Assembly: GCF_036711975.1 (NCBI RefSeq)
Contig: NC_091972.1
Span: 28,773,001 to 28,837,000 of the forward strand
Direction of reading: 5' to 3'
Length of the DNA: 64,000 nt
From: Onthophagus taurus
Taxonomy: Eukaryota; Arthropoda; Insecta; Coleoptera; Scarabaeidae
Position 1 is the first letter of the stretch, and every line of letters begins with the position of its first letter. The position numbers and the translations under genes were made by a program. Shown here in pieces: positions 41,333-54,245 of the stretch. The notes under the pieces are model-generated. The model had not been told where the DNA came from and did no database searches. It saw only the letters and a list, made by a program, of their open reading frames with translations.

Positions 41333-41348
41333 GGTTCTTTTCAGAACC
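41333..41348 (+). terminator. histone 3' stem-loop of H2B copy 2
   Basis: GGTTCTTTTCAGAACC, 41 bp past the stop, followed by TGAATAAAGAATATT. Confidence 0.93.
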
Positions 41349-42495
41349 AAAAATGAGTATCTGAATAAAGAATATTATTGCAATTTACAATATTTTTAAG
41401 TTAATAGTAGGTAATATATGTAAGTGCGATCCTTGTAAGTTGTACATAAGTTGTCGAGATCGTTAATTTGTTTGATAATATCCTCCTCATAAAGGTTGAT
41501 AATATAAGTACGAAGGCTTTCGGGTAAAGCTATGCGTCTTTTGAAAAAATGTTTGACGTTTCGGATGCCATGTTTCTGAAGAAGTGTTTTTCTTAAATTC
41601 AACTTAACAAAAGTCGTATTCCAAAATGTCGAACTAATAACTTTCACTCACGCTTCTTCTCTTTACGAAGTCTGGTGATAAAGAGGAAGACGTCTCTTTA
41701 CTAAAATTTCTCTAAATTATTTCCTAATAAATTTACAAAATTAAAGATTGAAGAAGAAAAAAAATAATAATTAACTTTTAAAATTTGAATCAACACGAAA
41801 AATTAATAAAAATAAGTAAATGGGGTAACGACATCCATAGATGGGAGGAACATAATACATACAAAATTACCCTAAATAAAACAAAAGAAACCTACAAGAT
41901 CAGTCGCTTGCAGAAAGGAACAATTGTTTAAAATTTCTGCCAATTTTTCCAGAAATTTTCAACCATTCTTCGTAAAAGTTATAATTAGAAAATGACCTGG
42001 AGTTCAAACATCGTAATTAGTAGACCCTACTAATCAGAAACGGTACCTTAAGAACAGCTTCTATTTGAACTAAAACCTTTGTAAACTCTCCTTAAAATGA
42101 GTTTTTACAGATCGGACTCCAACCTCCCATTTACCACCGAAATGAATTTTTTTTTAGTCGATAGGAAATGACCTGAATACGCCGTTAGAGTAACGTTAAA
42201 AAAGTGCGCAAAAGTGAAAAACTTACGGAAAATTTAATTAAAAGTTTCGATATGACGTCACACTCACAACACCAACCAATCCGATGAGTAAAAATAAAAT
42301 AATTTTCTCAAAATTGATGAAAGAATTAACAACTTGTCGATATTACAACGCATATTTTCGGGTGAAATACCCTTTCTTTGGTATTCGACGCACAACGACT
42401 AAAACGACTTTGTTTACCATTTACCTGCGTACCCCTACCTCATTCTCTTCATTCTACAAAAAATCTTATAGAGTTCAAACCGGCAATAACGTCTT
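41349..42495. other. spacer downstream of H2B copy 2
   Basis: A minus-strand frame at 41396-41647 (83 codons) is not conserved intact at 32.6 kb and is not called. 41565-42090 is the inverted counterpart of 29520-30150. 42290-42440 repeats part of the H4-H2A spacer (39545-39640), including CATATTTTCGGGTGAAATAC. It is a mosaic of locus-specific repeats. Confidence 0.55.
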
Positions 42496-45200
42496 AGAGT
42501 AAAGTGAATTAATGATTTATAGATTTGCTTCCTTTCATACTATTTACTTATCTACTATGGTTAGTAACGAATTTTGATGGAATCTTTCCATTGTTATTAG
42601 CTTTATTTGTTCTTACTTCTATTAAAAGTTAACCTAACTTTTATTCTAAAAGATACATTTTAGTACAAAAAAACATTAAAGAAACATTTCATTTCAAAAA
42701 CCTTCACTATGATATTGTCTTCTTTTAAAATAAATAAAATATTATTGTTTTTAAACATATTTTGTAACATTGAACCGAAACGAAAATCTAATATCTACTA
42801 TAAATTAAATTAAAAACAACACAACATTCTGTTACGTCTTTTTTAATCATCTTAATTTTACTAAATAATTTTAATTCAAATTTAATTATTTATATTCTTT
42901 TATTGTTTTGTATGTTTCTAGCAACGGAATTCGAGATTCCTACTCCTTTCACTTTTCCTATTCCTTATGAGAGGTCGCGGATGATCGGTTTAACTTTTGA
43001 TTTTTTTTGATATATTTTGGGAAAAGTTTTGGAAACTCGCTCTCTTTAATTTCGTTCGCTCGTGGAGTGAAGACATCACGAGGGTAGTTTTGGTAAATAT
43101 TACGACATTTTGGGAGTTTTTAAAGTTTTTGTGTCGGTTGTTGAAATGGTTGCTATATACTAAATAAACTTCCAATAAGTTCTCTATAAGGTTGTCCTTC
43201 CTTGTTTCCTCAAATTGATATTTTACTTCCATTGGCGTTTTCTTAACCTTGCGGTTTGTCGTATTAAATTTCTTCAAAATTTTGTCAATATATTCTTTTC
43301 TAAATTTTCCTCCTACATGTTTTGCCTTAAATTCGTGTTTTAACCTTTCTATTGTTTTTTGTGTACACATCTTTCTTTGCGTATAGACTCAAATCATACA
43401 TTGATTTTTTGAATCCATTGATCAAATTGTTCATCCCAACACTTTGGTGCCTCTTTAAGTCCATATTATGCCCTTGTTCAACACATTTCCTTTTTCCTGG
43501 TTTATTCCTTCTGGTATCTTTATAAATACATTGTTAGTTAGTTTACCATTTAAAAATGCTCTAATTGTTTTATTGGCCAATTATTATTAATCGCATGTAC
43601 CATAAACATTCTTATCGTTGATGTTATCCTGGATACTGGGGCGTATATTGAATTCCATTCCTCATTTTTGAGTTGAAAACCTTGTTGCCAACTAGCCGTG
43701 CCTTTTTTGTACCATCTTTCTTTGTAGTAAATATCCATGTTGTATCTATTGCTTTGGCTTCGCTCGGTATATTTACTATTGTCCATGTTCTTGTTCTTTG
43801 TGAGTTGATAAGTTGGTTTCTTTCTGAACGTCCAGATCTTGTATGTTTTTATGTTGTTCTTCTCGTTCCTCGTCTTCACTGTTTTTCATCTATTCTTCAA
43901 TCTGTTCATTTGATTTTTCGTTCACTTTCACTTCATTTTTATCACTTTCAATTTTGTCCGTTATTTCTGTTGATCGACATTATCTTTATGTTATATACAT
44001 GTTTCATCGCATAAAACATCTCGCGACATTATTATTTTGTCCTTTTTCGGGTCCCATATTCTATAGCCAGCTGCACTATCCAACCAATCTTCCCAACTTT
44101 TCTCTAGGTTACAATTTATTTGTTCTAGGGATAACCGCGTACCATACCTTACTTCCAAATACTCTTAATTTATTCAAATCATTTTCACCATACCAAATTT
44201 TTGCAGAAGGAATTCTATCGTTGCGCGCAGTTGGTTATCGATTCAGTTCATATATCGATGCTCTTACCAATTCTCCCCAAACATTTTTAGACAAACCTGT
44301 CTTAACAAATATTGTCCTGAATATATCCAGTATAGTCCTATGTGTACTCTCTTTCAATTCCTTTTCTTTCACATTATAATTTAAATCTTGAACTGAGAAT
44401 TTCACCTCCATTATCTATTCTAACTTTCTTAGTTCTTTTTCTCTGTCCTTCAATAAGAATATCATTCCAAAATGAGAATAATCATCTGAAATTATTTGAA
44501 AATATTTACACCCGTCTTTAGTAATTGGGTTTATTGATCCATATATAGCAGGATGTCACACAAAAAACGCCCCAAGCTGTAATTCATGACGCTGTAACGT
44601 CATTTACGTTCCGATTTTAAGGTATCAAATGAAATAGTTTGATGAATACTATGATTCATGCTACTAAGCGATGATCAACTTTTGTTTGTTTTTCAAATTG
44701 CTCCGTATGCTTTTGCGTTGGAAAAAATTCATGAAAATTTTCACTCATGAAAATCGGAATGTAAATGACAGAGTTACAGCTTGGATTCAGAATAATGTAT
44801 TCTTCAACCGTATAATGCTCTGAATGATCCGAAAGAATACGGGACACCTGTACATCAGAATGAATTAATTCACCAATTTCTTTTGTTGTTTTATTTTCTT
44901 TAATAAATGGTAATCAGGTTCCTTTACTCTGAATACACACACAGCAACGATTATGACTCACAGGCAATTTCAAAATTTGCAATCCCTTTTTATTTACGTG
45001 CCAAGCCCAAGCCTTTTATGCCAAATATCGTTTTGAATTGCACTCAGAACCATTTTGTCTGTTTCAAATTCTAAATTAATCATAAATAATCATCCTTTTT
45101 TGTTTCCCAATACCGTACAATCTCAACTTTTTATTTGTACTTCATTTTCATTAAAAATTACCTTAAATTTCTTTCCCACTAATTTATTGTACTCCAATAC
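42496..45200 (-). pseudogene. Ty1/copia polyprotein remnant
   Basis: On the minus strand, in order: a gag-pre-integrase trace (INLEFETDKMVLSAIQNDIW, HKRLGLG, near 45070-44980), an integrase piece (ISDDYSHFGMIFLLKDREKE near 44480), the integrase-RT linker (SKNVWGELVRASIYELNR, IWYGENDLNKLRVFGSKVWY, 44300-44100), the RT start (LKNEEWNSIYAPVSRITSTI, 43650), and later RT (QKTIERLKHEFKAKHVGG, KKTPMEVKYQFEETR, 43370-43180). It is the most complete copia copy in the window. Stops, frameshifts and a MITE-like insert near 44.5-44.8 kb inactivate it. The terminal region 42496-42950 is shared with 7840-8250. Confidence 0.82.
44540..44835. mobile_element. MITE-like insert in the copia remnant
   Basis: It interrupts the copia frame and ends GAATACGGGACACCTGTACA on the right, a mariner-type terminus similar to the MITE at 47130 (CAG-GTGTCCCGTAT). 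Its left end (AGCAGGATGTCACAC) matches this poorly. The inner text ATAATGCTCTGAATGATCCG resembles the 47-kb MITE. Boundaries are approximate. Confidence 0.4.
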
Positions 45201-45279
45201 ATCAACATAAGCAATTTTAATTTCTATTTTTCTGTTCAATTCTAGTTCTACAATATTTGCATCTACCTTTTCTGCAATA

Positions 45280-45510
45280 TTTGTAAACTATGCTATATTG
45301 TGGCACGAGCTGTGTGACATGTTGCGCCGGCGCCGTCTTGTTGAAACCACAGCTCCTGCACATCATGGTTCAGTCAGTAATCATGGCTCTATAGCGGTCA
45401 CCATTGACTGTAACGTTCTGACCAGCATCGTTTTTAAAGAAGACCAATGATTCCACCAGTCCATAAAGCACACCAGTCAGTTTTTCTGGATGTAAGTTTT
45501 GGTAAATTAA
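45280..45510 (-). pseudogene. mariner-type (DDE_3) transposase fragment
   Basis: On the minus strand one frame reads LTGVLYGLVESLVFFKNDAG and NVTVNGDRYRAM. Another reads ELWFQQDGAGATCHTARATI, the catalytic QQDGATCHTA block. A frameshift separates them and both ends are missing. This is a different lineage from the elements at 3 and 24 kb. Confidence 0.8.
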
Positions 45511-45654
45511 CGTTTGAAGACAGGGTAAATTTATAACCTTTATTTAAAAAATTAATTTCTTCCTCACTGAAGGAAACATTGGAGAGATTTTTGAATTGCT
45601 GGATATTACCTTTTTGATTTGATGTATTAGGTTAATAATAACTATAAAAAAATA

Positions 45655-46651
45655 AATTTCAACCCCCTAGATAAAATAGTTAAAAATACTAGAAATCTTA
45701 TCAATCTATGTAAGGAGACACTGATGAAGTACACACCTTTTCTGAAAGGAAAAAATATTTTTGCAGTTCATATTTTATTTCAATGAATCCTACAGTACCG
45801 AGATTGTATTCCCTCCCCAAACTCCATAAGAAAGACATTCCCATTCGTCCGATAACAGCTTTTAATTCTTCACCTACTGCTAAAATTTCGAAATTTTTAT
45901 TAAATATTTTTAAATTAATTGATTTTAAACCAATTTTTACAGTAAAAAACTCTTCAGAATTTATAAATAAAACTAAAATTCTTAATTTTCATAACAAAAT
46001 TTTAATTTCCTTTGATATTACTAATCTTTATTCTAATGTTTCAATAGATTTAACTCTAGAATTAACCTCAAAAATTTGTAAGGATTTTTTTAATAATGAC
46101 ATAACAATAGAACATTGTAATATAATACAGAAACATGTTATTACACAAAATTTCTGTACTTTTAATAATGAATTTTTAGTTAGGTCTTCTTGCTGACATT
46201 TTCTTGGATCATATAGAAAATAATTATATTATTAATAATGTCAATCCTTTTAAGAACAATATCCATTCTTGGACTCGTTATGTAGATGATGTATGTTATG
46301 TTTAGGATGGGGATGAATGAATTTTTAACTTTTTTAAATAATATACATCCTAAACTTAACTTTACAACAGAATTTGAAAGTAATAATTCTTTAAATTTCT
46401 TATACCTAACTTTAACTCGTTCATTTGATAAATTAGATTATAACATTTACAGAAAACTTACTGTTATTCCTACAATTATCCCGTTTGATTCAACACATCC
46501 CATGTCACAAAAACTTTCTAATTTTAGATTTTTAATTAATCGTATGTTTAATTATCGTTTAACTGAAAATAACAGAAAAAATGAAATTAACTATATATAT
46601 TCTTTGGCTTTAGATAATAACTTTCCTACTAAATTAATTAATAACCTTTGA
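45655..46651 (+). pseudogene. Penelope-like reverse transcriptase
   Basis: RLYSLPKLHKKDIPIRPITA and SFDITNLYSNVSID are hallmark Penelope RT motifs. Further on, NSWTRYVDDV-type sequence near 46270, HPKLNFTTEFESNNSLNFLY and a C-terminal RFLINRMFNYRL region follow. The GLAMGSPLSP block between is lost (frame break at 46196), and no GIY-YIG endonuclease is visible. Inactive. Confidence 0.82.
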
Positions 46652-46660
46652 TTATATATA

Positions 46661-47109
46661 ATATGGATTGAGCTAACTGAATATATCTACTAACAAAAAT
46701 GTGGCTCAAGGTGAATAGACGCAGATGGAAAGCGATAATGTGAAAGTGTAACAAAGATAGACATAAAACGGTAATAAACAGACGGGCGCATGCGCACAAA
46801 AGTGTCAAACCTCTTCCATTTGACGTTTATCGTTTTGTTGTGTCACAGCCAGTCACACCATTATGTTTAAAAATGTATTGTTTCGTGTGCAAAGTTTGCG
46901 ATAATACAGTTTCACATCACCTGTAAGTATTATAAACAATAAGGAAATTTTATTTTATTTTATTTTTTTTTTTCTTTTTTCATTTATTAATTTTGTTTTA
47001 AATTTACCGCCAAAATTAACGCACGCCTATTATATGTCAGTACGCTTCTATGTCTATCTCGGTTCGATCACCTTGCGCAAGCTATCTCTCTCGTTGGCTC
47101 AATCCATAT
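46661..47109. mobile_element. MITE with ATGGATTGAGC ends
   Basis: About 450 bp bounded by inverted ATATGGATTGAGC(T/C)AAC. It includes a 17-codon open piece, MYCFVCKVCDNTVSHHL, directly followed by GTAAGT, which looks like the first exon of a zinc-finger (possibly THAP-type) transposase with its splice donor. Superfamily not established. Confidence 0.5.
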
Positions 47110-47129
47110 TATCCTTGTTTATAGATATA

Positions 47130-47559
47130 CAGCGTGTCCCGTATCTTCCGCATCAGAGCATTATACGGTTGTAGGATACATTATTCTGAAGCGATCTTTC
47201 TAATAAAATTTTTTCGAAATGTTTATAATAACCGCACGGGAACTGTTTAAACGAACTGTTTTTCGTCCAATCAGCAGATCGCAATCAGACTCAGGTAATC
47301 GGTGCCACCCTCGGCCGGTCCGCTACGCCGATGATAACTCGTTTCCTACGTGTACTCACCAATGGATTCGTCACGCGAAGAGAAATAAACTTTTTCGGTG
47401 AATCAAACTCGTCCGCTATTGGACAAAAGCGGATAACTTTAAATTGTTCCCGTGCGGTTATTATAAACATTTCGAAAAAATTTTATTAGAAAGATCGCAT
47501 CAGAATAATGTATCCTACAACCGTATAATGCTCTGATGCGGAAGATACGGGACACCCTG
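47130..47559. mobile_element. foldback MITE, mariner-type (TA target)
   Basis: 430 bp with inverted repeats of about 115 bp starting CAGCGTGTCCCGTATCTTCC and ending with the complement, flanked by TA (47128-47129 and 47560-47561). The inverted copy of this spacer at about 39765 has the site without the element. The short frame inside is not conserved coding sequence. Confidence 0.85.
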
Positions 47560-48944
47560 TATACTATGACGCATATTTTCGGGTTTTCGAAGTACAATGA
47601 CTAAAGCGCCTTTATTTACCATATACCTGCTTGTTCCTGTCGATCTGAATGTTAAAGTTTTTTTTTTCGACGGACGATCCAACCCGACATTTTCAGGTAG
47701 ATGGTAAATAATGACATTCTAGTCGTTGTGCGTATTTCACCAGAAAATATACGTTGTAACAAAAACAAATTGTTAATTCTGTCATATTGTTAACGTGTTA
47801 CGTATAAGAACGAACGAACACCCTACTCATAGCTTCTTCGAGTTTTGAATATAACAAACAACATTGTGTTTTTTCATAAGTTATAATAGTTAAGAAAAGT
47901 TCGTTAAAACCGAACAACCGTACAAATTTGCCCCGTTCCTGTACGCGTACACGACCTATTCACGACTTTCTTTTGCGCATGTTCGTTGGAACGGAACCTT
48001 GCCGAGAATTGGCGCTGCAAGCACAGTTTATCATTTTAAACGAAATTCATTTACTAATTTTTTTAACAGTAATGAACTAAAAAAACCTAATAGCGGTAAT
48101 AGTAGAAAAATGAAATAAAGATATGCATGTGTTTACATATTTATTGATTAATTTGTCTATAAAAGTTATCATAAAACATGCATAATATGAAATAAAATTT
48201 GTTAAACAAAATACCCGAAACATGTAAAAGAATAGAAAATAATCCAAATATACGCTTTCATAGTAAACATAACAGATACTAACAGACAGGCTGTACAATT
48301 GGAAAAGATCCGGAATTACAACCCCCATAAATTGTAGACCCCCGCTTCTCTGCGGTTAAGGGTACTTAACCATTTCTACCTAAGACGAGACCGAGAACCC
48401 TGCATAGTTTAGAAAGTCAGGGACGTACCAATGAATTTCTTTCAGTTCATTACACTTAATTGTATTGGTCAGTAAACTATATAATAATAATATTAATAAC
48501 AGCGAAAACGTAAGCCTAAAGGCCGAACTTAGTCAGAATCACTATCTGATTCTTCTAAATTATACTTATGCCATGCCCGATTTGTGTGAACCCAAAAGAT
48601 ACCTCTTTATGCCCCTTCTATTGTTAAGGGTCTTTTACAGCCGTATCGTAATTCCGGATCTTGGTGTGGACGACTATACATGAACTTGTCTAACGGTCGT
48701 TGGAACATAAATCAGAATAACATAATATTCTGTGATTGGAACGCTTGACAAAACGTCGCGGACCAGTCCACGGTTCAGTCGGACCGTGGCAGCACCTTTC
48801 AACTGAGCAGGATTGCGGCCGTCAATTGGTAGTTTGAAGTGTGGTTGAAACGAACCTAACACATGTACATACACACATACATATGCATGTACGTAATTGT
48901 CCGGATTGTATGTGAAAATATTCTTTATCTTTCATAAATATAGT
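47560..48944. other. H4 downstream spacer
   Basis: The inverted counterpart of 38167-39770. No gene is supported; short frames on both strands are present in both copies but disrupted. Confidence 0.7.
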
Positions 48945-48960
48945 GGTTCTGAAAAGAACC
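48945..48960 (-). terminator. histone 3' stem-loop of H4
   Basis: On the minus strand GGTTCTTTTCAGAACC, followed by GAAAGATAAAGAAT. It lies 65 bp past the H4 stop. Confidence 0.93.
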
Positions 48961-49025
48961 GGGTGGTCATGTTGAATATAGAACAGTCGTCCTCAAAATT
49001 AAAATAGGTACATAATTTAAATTTC

Positions 49026-49418
<393 letters not shown>

Positions 49419-50763
49419 TGAACGGTGAACGGTGAACTTGACGGGCCTCTTGAGGTTCCTGGAATCTTCCTTAACCCTCTTCATCGGATCTAAAACAGAC
49501 GGAAAATATATTAGTTAATATTCGCTAAATTAGCGATATCGGAAGTGGATTTGGAAAGGACAGTCGGGTTCCCGGATCGTCAGACGAGAAGCAGCCTTGG
49601 CCGTTTATGGCGAAGGTGTTCAACGTCGTAATCCGTTAATCCCGCTAGGAGGGGATTTGGGTGGTCTTCGAGCCGCGTAAACTCGGTACTGGCTTTGTTC
49701 CGAATGAATTCCTCGATGGTCACCATCTGGGAATCATTGTGCAGTGTCGCATTACTGACAAACCAAGGAGCATCGAATGCCATCCTTAGGACCTTGTTTT
49801 GAACCACTTGGAGTTTTTGCACGTGCGAGTGCGCGGCGTAACCCCAGACTGAAGAAGCGTATGTCATCGCAGGTCTGATAACCGCTTTGTAGAGTCGAAT
49901 CTTCCGGAGAGGATCCAACTTACTTCGGCGATTTATCAGAGCGTACAGATTGACCAGAGCTACCTTCGCCCGGTTCGCCATGGCCTCGATGTGACTTTTC
50001 CAAGTTAGTTTAGAGTCCAGAATGACACCCAAATACCTGGTTTCGGAATGCCAGGGAAGCTCGTTCCCTCGCAGTACCAACGCATCGGGGGGTCTCTGTC
50101 TACGCCGAGTAAAGAGTACTGCGGTACTTTTATCAGCGTTGATTTTGACCCGCCACTTTGCGAAGTAGTCTTGCAGCTGATCCGATGCTGTCTGCAGTCT
50201 ACGAGCGGCGATCTCGGGGGACCAAGATCTGCTGTAGATGCATACATCGTCGGCGTACATCGCTAACTGAGTGCCCTCGCACCGGGGTAGGTCGCTAACA
50301 AAGATACAAAAGAGTATCGGTGAAAGCAACGACCCCTGAGGGACGCCAGCAGTTAGGATTCGCTCTGTCGAACGCGTACCGTTCAATTTGATGCGCGCCT
50401 TCCTACCGCCAAGATAGGACGCGATCAATTGAACCAACGCCAGGGGCACGCCCGCTTCTAGCATTTTGAACAAAAGTCCTTCATGCCATACTTTGTCGAA
50501 TGCCTTGGCAACATCGAAAAGCGCCGCACAAGTGCTTTGCTTTCGATTGAAGCCTTCGGTTATGTATTCGACAAGTCGCAGTACCTGGTGTACGGTCGAA
50601 TGTTTGGGTCGGAAACCAAACTGTTCGTCCTGAATGAGCTTAAGATCTTGAACTGATCTTTGTAGTCTCGTCTGGACGATCCTCTCGCATACCTTGCCGA
50701 GACAAGAAAGCAAACTGATGGGCCTGTAGCTTTGCGGGAACGTTAGGTTCGCCCCGGGTTTCG
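49419..50763 (-). mobile_element. Jockey-like LINE copy D, 5'-truncated
   Basis: About 1.34 kb on the minus strand. The 3' end has nearly three TTCACCG heptamers, and the 5' end stops at GCCCCGGGTTTCG within ORF2. It is flanked by the long direct duplication described beside it. It lies in the H4 leader in the same orientation as H4. Confidence 0.95.
49580..50763 (-). pseudogene. Jockey-like ORF2 C-terminal fragment
   Basis: An open frame covering the reverse transcriptase from YRPISLLSCLGK to the C-terminus RPRLLLV, with YADD intact. It lacks the endonuclease and the first part of the RT. An internal Met (50713) would give 377 residues. It is read in the same direction as H4 transcription. 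Confidence 0.9.
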
Positions 50764-50827
50764 ATTTTCCTTTTATGTAAGTACAACGACAAACTTACAA
50801 GCATCGACTAGGGACTACCGTTTCCGG
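50760..50827. repeat. target-site duplication of Jockey copy D, right
   Basis: The second copy of the 64-68-bp duplication, contiguous with the native H4-H3 promoter region. Confidence 0.92.
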
Positions 50828-50842
50828 GACTTTTCGCGCCCT

Positions 50843-50848
50843 TATATA
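50843..50848 (-). promoter_or_regulatory. TATA box of H4
   Basis: TATATA (minus strand CTATATAAGGGCGCG). It is the native H4 TATA box, now about 1.5 kb from the H4 ATG because of the LINE. Confidence 0.75.
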
Positions 50849-50912
50849 GAAGCGCAATGGACACGCCTACCGATTCTACGACTCGACCAATCCGATACAG
50901 TCACGAACACGT

Positions 50913-50918
50913 TATAAA
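50913..50918 (+). promoter_or_regulatory. TATA box of H3
   Basis: TATAAA in CACGTTATAAAGCAGCC, 124 bp before the H3 ATG. It would place the start of transcription near 50945, close to the initiator-like TCAGTTT. Confidence 0.75.
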
Positions 50919-51035
50919 GCAGCCTTCAACCGAGCGATCTCTCAGTTTACTTTGACAAACTATACCGTTCGATTTACATTGTACGTATCTCTCTGACCTC
51001 TTTCTTTATCGTTGTACGTATCCCGTTAATAATAA

Positions 51036-51452
<417 letters not shown>

Positions 51453-51497
51453 TTTGCATCATCTACAATCAATCGACCAAACCTTCCCAACACGACC

Positions 51498-51513
51498 GGT
51501 TCTTTTCAGAACC
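51498..51513 (+). terminator. histone 3' stem-loop of H3
   Basis: GGTTCTTTTCAGAACC, 45 bp past the stop, followed by TGAAAAAGAATTTT. Confidence 0.93.
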
Positions 51514-52269
51514 AATCACTTGTTTTATGAAAAAGAATTTTCGTTTTGCTCTCTTAAGTCTGTGAATTTTATGAAAGCAAAAATGATGTTTCAGTATGGA
51601 CTTCAGATAATGTAAATTTTCTAGTTTCTAAACGTAATAGCGTGTAATATTTTTATGGTGGCCGTTAAATAAGAATTCAACGTGAACTTAAGATGTGATT
51701 TAATCAAGAAAAATTAATTTCTTTTTTAATTTATATGAAATAAATTCAAATAAATAATTTAAACTTAATTTGCTTCCATATGCATTCAAATATTAATGAT
51801 CACAACGAAGGTTGTAATGTTAGATATGTACATATCTGATTCGCAATTCGATTACAGTAGTACAGTTGGAAACCGACGAATTCCGAACCGAATTATCCCA
51901 TAAGAATTAATGGAAAATGAAGTACATCGGAAATAGCTGACGGCAGTAGTTTCCTCTACGCAGAGTTTAAAGTTCTTCTCATGAACTCGGCCCAAGCCTT
52001 ATTCTTCAGTAGAACAGCTTGATTATAGTAGCTTTTCCAGAAATCCTTTAATATTATAATCAAAATAATATACACATATCACAGAGTGTTCCGTGACTCG
52101 ACCGACAAACTTATACCATACACTCCGTGGGTTATTACGATCAAAAAATGGTATATCACATATACATATGTAGGTGAATTCCTCTCTGTTTCGAAGATAT
52201 CGAAATAAAAATAAAAAACATAAAAGAAAATTTATTCATTTATTTATTTATGAATGGGTAGCTAATTAA
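51514..52269. other. H3 downstream spacer
   Basis: AT-rich, no gene. ACAGAGTGTTCCGTGACTCG near 52081 looks like the terminal sequence of the transposase fragment to its right. Confidence 0.5.
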
Positions 52270-52690
52270 CACAAAATTACAGTAGCTGTTCAAAATGAGA
52301 ACCGCCATTTTCTAAACATCCTTCGCAGCTATCCTTCGTGTCATAGAATGTTGCCAGTTAATTATGACCATTTCATTCTTTAGCGAATTAGTAGCTTCAA
52401 CTATTCTGACAATCAACTCTTCGCGTGTATCTGGTTTACGATTACAACTATACACACGAGATTTGAGGCAACCCTACAGAGAAAAATTTAGAGGGGACAA
52501 GTCAGGTGACCGAGTTGGCTAATGTACAGGACCACCTCGTCCTATCCATCTTTCCGGAAAATTTTCATTACGAAATACCGTCATTGATGTGGCTTATCTC
52601 CCAAAATGTAGTGGTGCCCCATCTTTCTGGAACCACATGCCACGACGAGCTTCTAGAGGAATATATTCCATGTGATTCGGAAATTCTTCT
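52270..52690 (-). pseudogene. mariner-type (DDE_3) transposase fragment
   Basis: On the minus strand: WFQKDGAPLHFGR, FPERWIGRGGPVH, PTRSPDLSPLNFSL, GCLKSRVYSCNRKPDTREEL and IVRIVEATNSL. These are the catalytic and C-terminal blocks of DDE_3 transposases, where intact members read QQDGAPPHF and SPDLTPLDFFLWG. Several in-frame stops. Its inner end joins the truncated H1 copy at about 52740. Confidence 0.82.
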
Positions 52691-52743
52691 TCCAAAAAGT
52701 GAAGGTAAGGGTCTGCACTAAGACGTCCTTCAAAAAAACTGAA

Positions 52744-53064
52744 ACGAAGAAATCCTCCTCACCTGCGAAGGCAAAAACAACGCCGGTGTCCGGTTCCCCT
52801 GTTGTTGAAAGCAAAAAGAGGGCTGCAGCAAAAGCCAAAAAGTCGCCAACGGTCGGAGAAAAGAAAGTAACCAGCTCTACTACTGCCGCAGTCAAAAAAA
52901 CCACCACGGTTACAAAAGCACCATCAAAAGCTAAAAAAGTTACCAAGGGACCGACGAAAAAGCCGAAAGTGCCGAAACCCAAAACCGCCAAGAAAGTCGC
53001 TGGTGGTGCTGCACAATTGAAATCGTCGTCCACGAAAAAGAGAAGCTTACCAAAGAGAAAATGA
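52744..53064 (+). pseudogene. linker histone H1, C-terminal fragment
   Basis: The last about 106 residues of H1 (KKSSSPAKAKTTPVSGSPVV to KKRSLPKRK and TGA), closely matching the intact gene at 10 kb. The N-tail and globular domain are replaced by the transposase fragment. The tail frame and stem-loop are intact, so the loss is probably recent. Confidence 0.93.
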
Positions 53065-53114
53065 GCTCTGCAATTTGTTAGAATTAAGGGCTTTCTCACA
53101 AGCCGCCACACAAT

Positions 53115-53130
53115 GGCCCTTCTCAGGGCC
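53115..53130 (+). terminator. histone 3' stem-loop of the H1 fragment
   Basis: GGCCCTTCTCAGGGCC, with loop UCUC as in H2A, while the intact H1 has UUUC. Followed by AACGAAAAAGAATTC. Confidence 0.88.
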
Positions 53131-54245
53131 AATAATGGTATAACGAAAAAGAATTCTAACATAATTTTAATCTATACATAATGTACTCCGGCAGTATGCA
53201 TCTTAGTTCCATTCGCAGTAGTTACCACTTGTGCGGTGGTAATTGAAAATTTAAAAAATTTTATTTACCCGAAATAAAGTAGTACCAGTTCTTTTTTAAT
53301 TGCCATTTTTCTCGAAGACAGCTGAATATCGTGTAACATGAAAAATACTCTGACTTTTACGTAGAATCCATAAATGCAACAAAAAAATGATGGGGTTCCT
53401 ATTTAAAAATGTCAACTTAGGCATGGTATCTCAATTTTGGGATACCTGTACATTTCAATTTTATCTCAAAAAATGCGCGTTCAAAAATATAACATAGTAA
53501 TTTTTATTATAATTTACATTATAATTTTTATCGAATTGAAGTAATATTGTATTTCATTTTTGGGCCTATTGCAGACTAAGCTTTTTCGGTACGATCTTTT
53601 CTAGAGTATTCTAATAAAGTATGATTGTATAAACATTGGGAATTTTCAATTAATTGAACAAATTTCACCATTAGATCACTTTTATGATCCATTTTTACTA
53701 TTATTACTATTTATACGGCGCGGCGTTCCCTCTACGCCAAGCAACCGACACTGTGTTGCACTGCCTACGCCACGCCGCGGGCGAAATGCAGCTCACATGT
53801 TTAGACGAAGTTGCGACGCTGCGTCGCCATATGCAGATTTTCATTTAAAAACACGTGAGATAAAATAATTAAAAAAGTTGAGCGAACAGGTGAACAAGAA
53901 AATAAACTTTTAATAATTATGATTCTATACAAAAATATTCAAACCTTATCTGGAAATCCTGTTCCTTCTTTTTCCATTTAATTCGACTGCACGTGTTGAT
54001 TAAAGCGCAACCTGGAAAGCCGGAACAAAATCTGATCACGGTAATAACAATTGACCAGAATAGTGGTGTAGAACAGATCCGAACGATTCGAGAAAAAGAT
54101 CTCCAAAACCAATCACGAGAATCTTCAGTAAAAATTTCTACAACCACGCGGTTATTAATTAACACGCAAAAATTAAACAAGTGTACTACACTAAAGCTCG
54201 ATAGCAAAAGAGGAAGAGGTGGGAACAGAAAACGTGGTACGGACG
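53131..54245. other. H1 flank and unidentified sequence
   Basis: 53131-53810 is the inverted copy of the H1 downstream flank (8618-9941, minus its insertion). From 53816 the sequence is unique. A frame at 53993-54262 (90 codons, MLIKAQPGKPEQNLITVITI...) has no recognisable domain, and part of it lies in the adjoining MITE, so I do not call it a gene. Confidence 0.5.

Noticed and set aside
41396-41647. 83-codon minus-strand frame downstream of H2B
   Set aside because: The inverted copy at 32.6-32.9 kb is broken; there is no recognisable domain.
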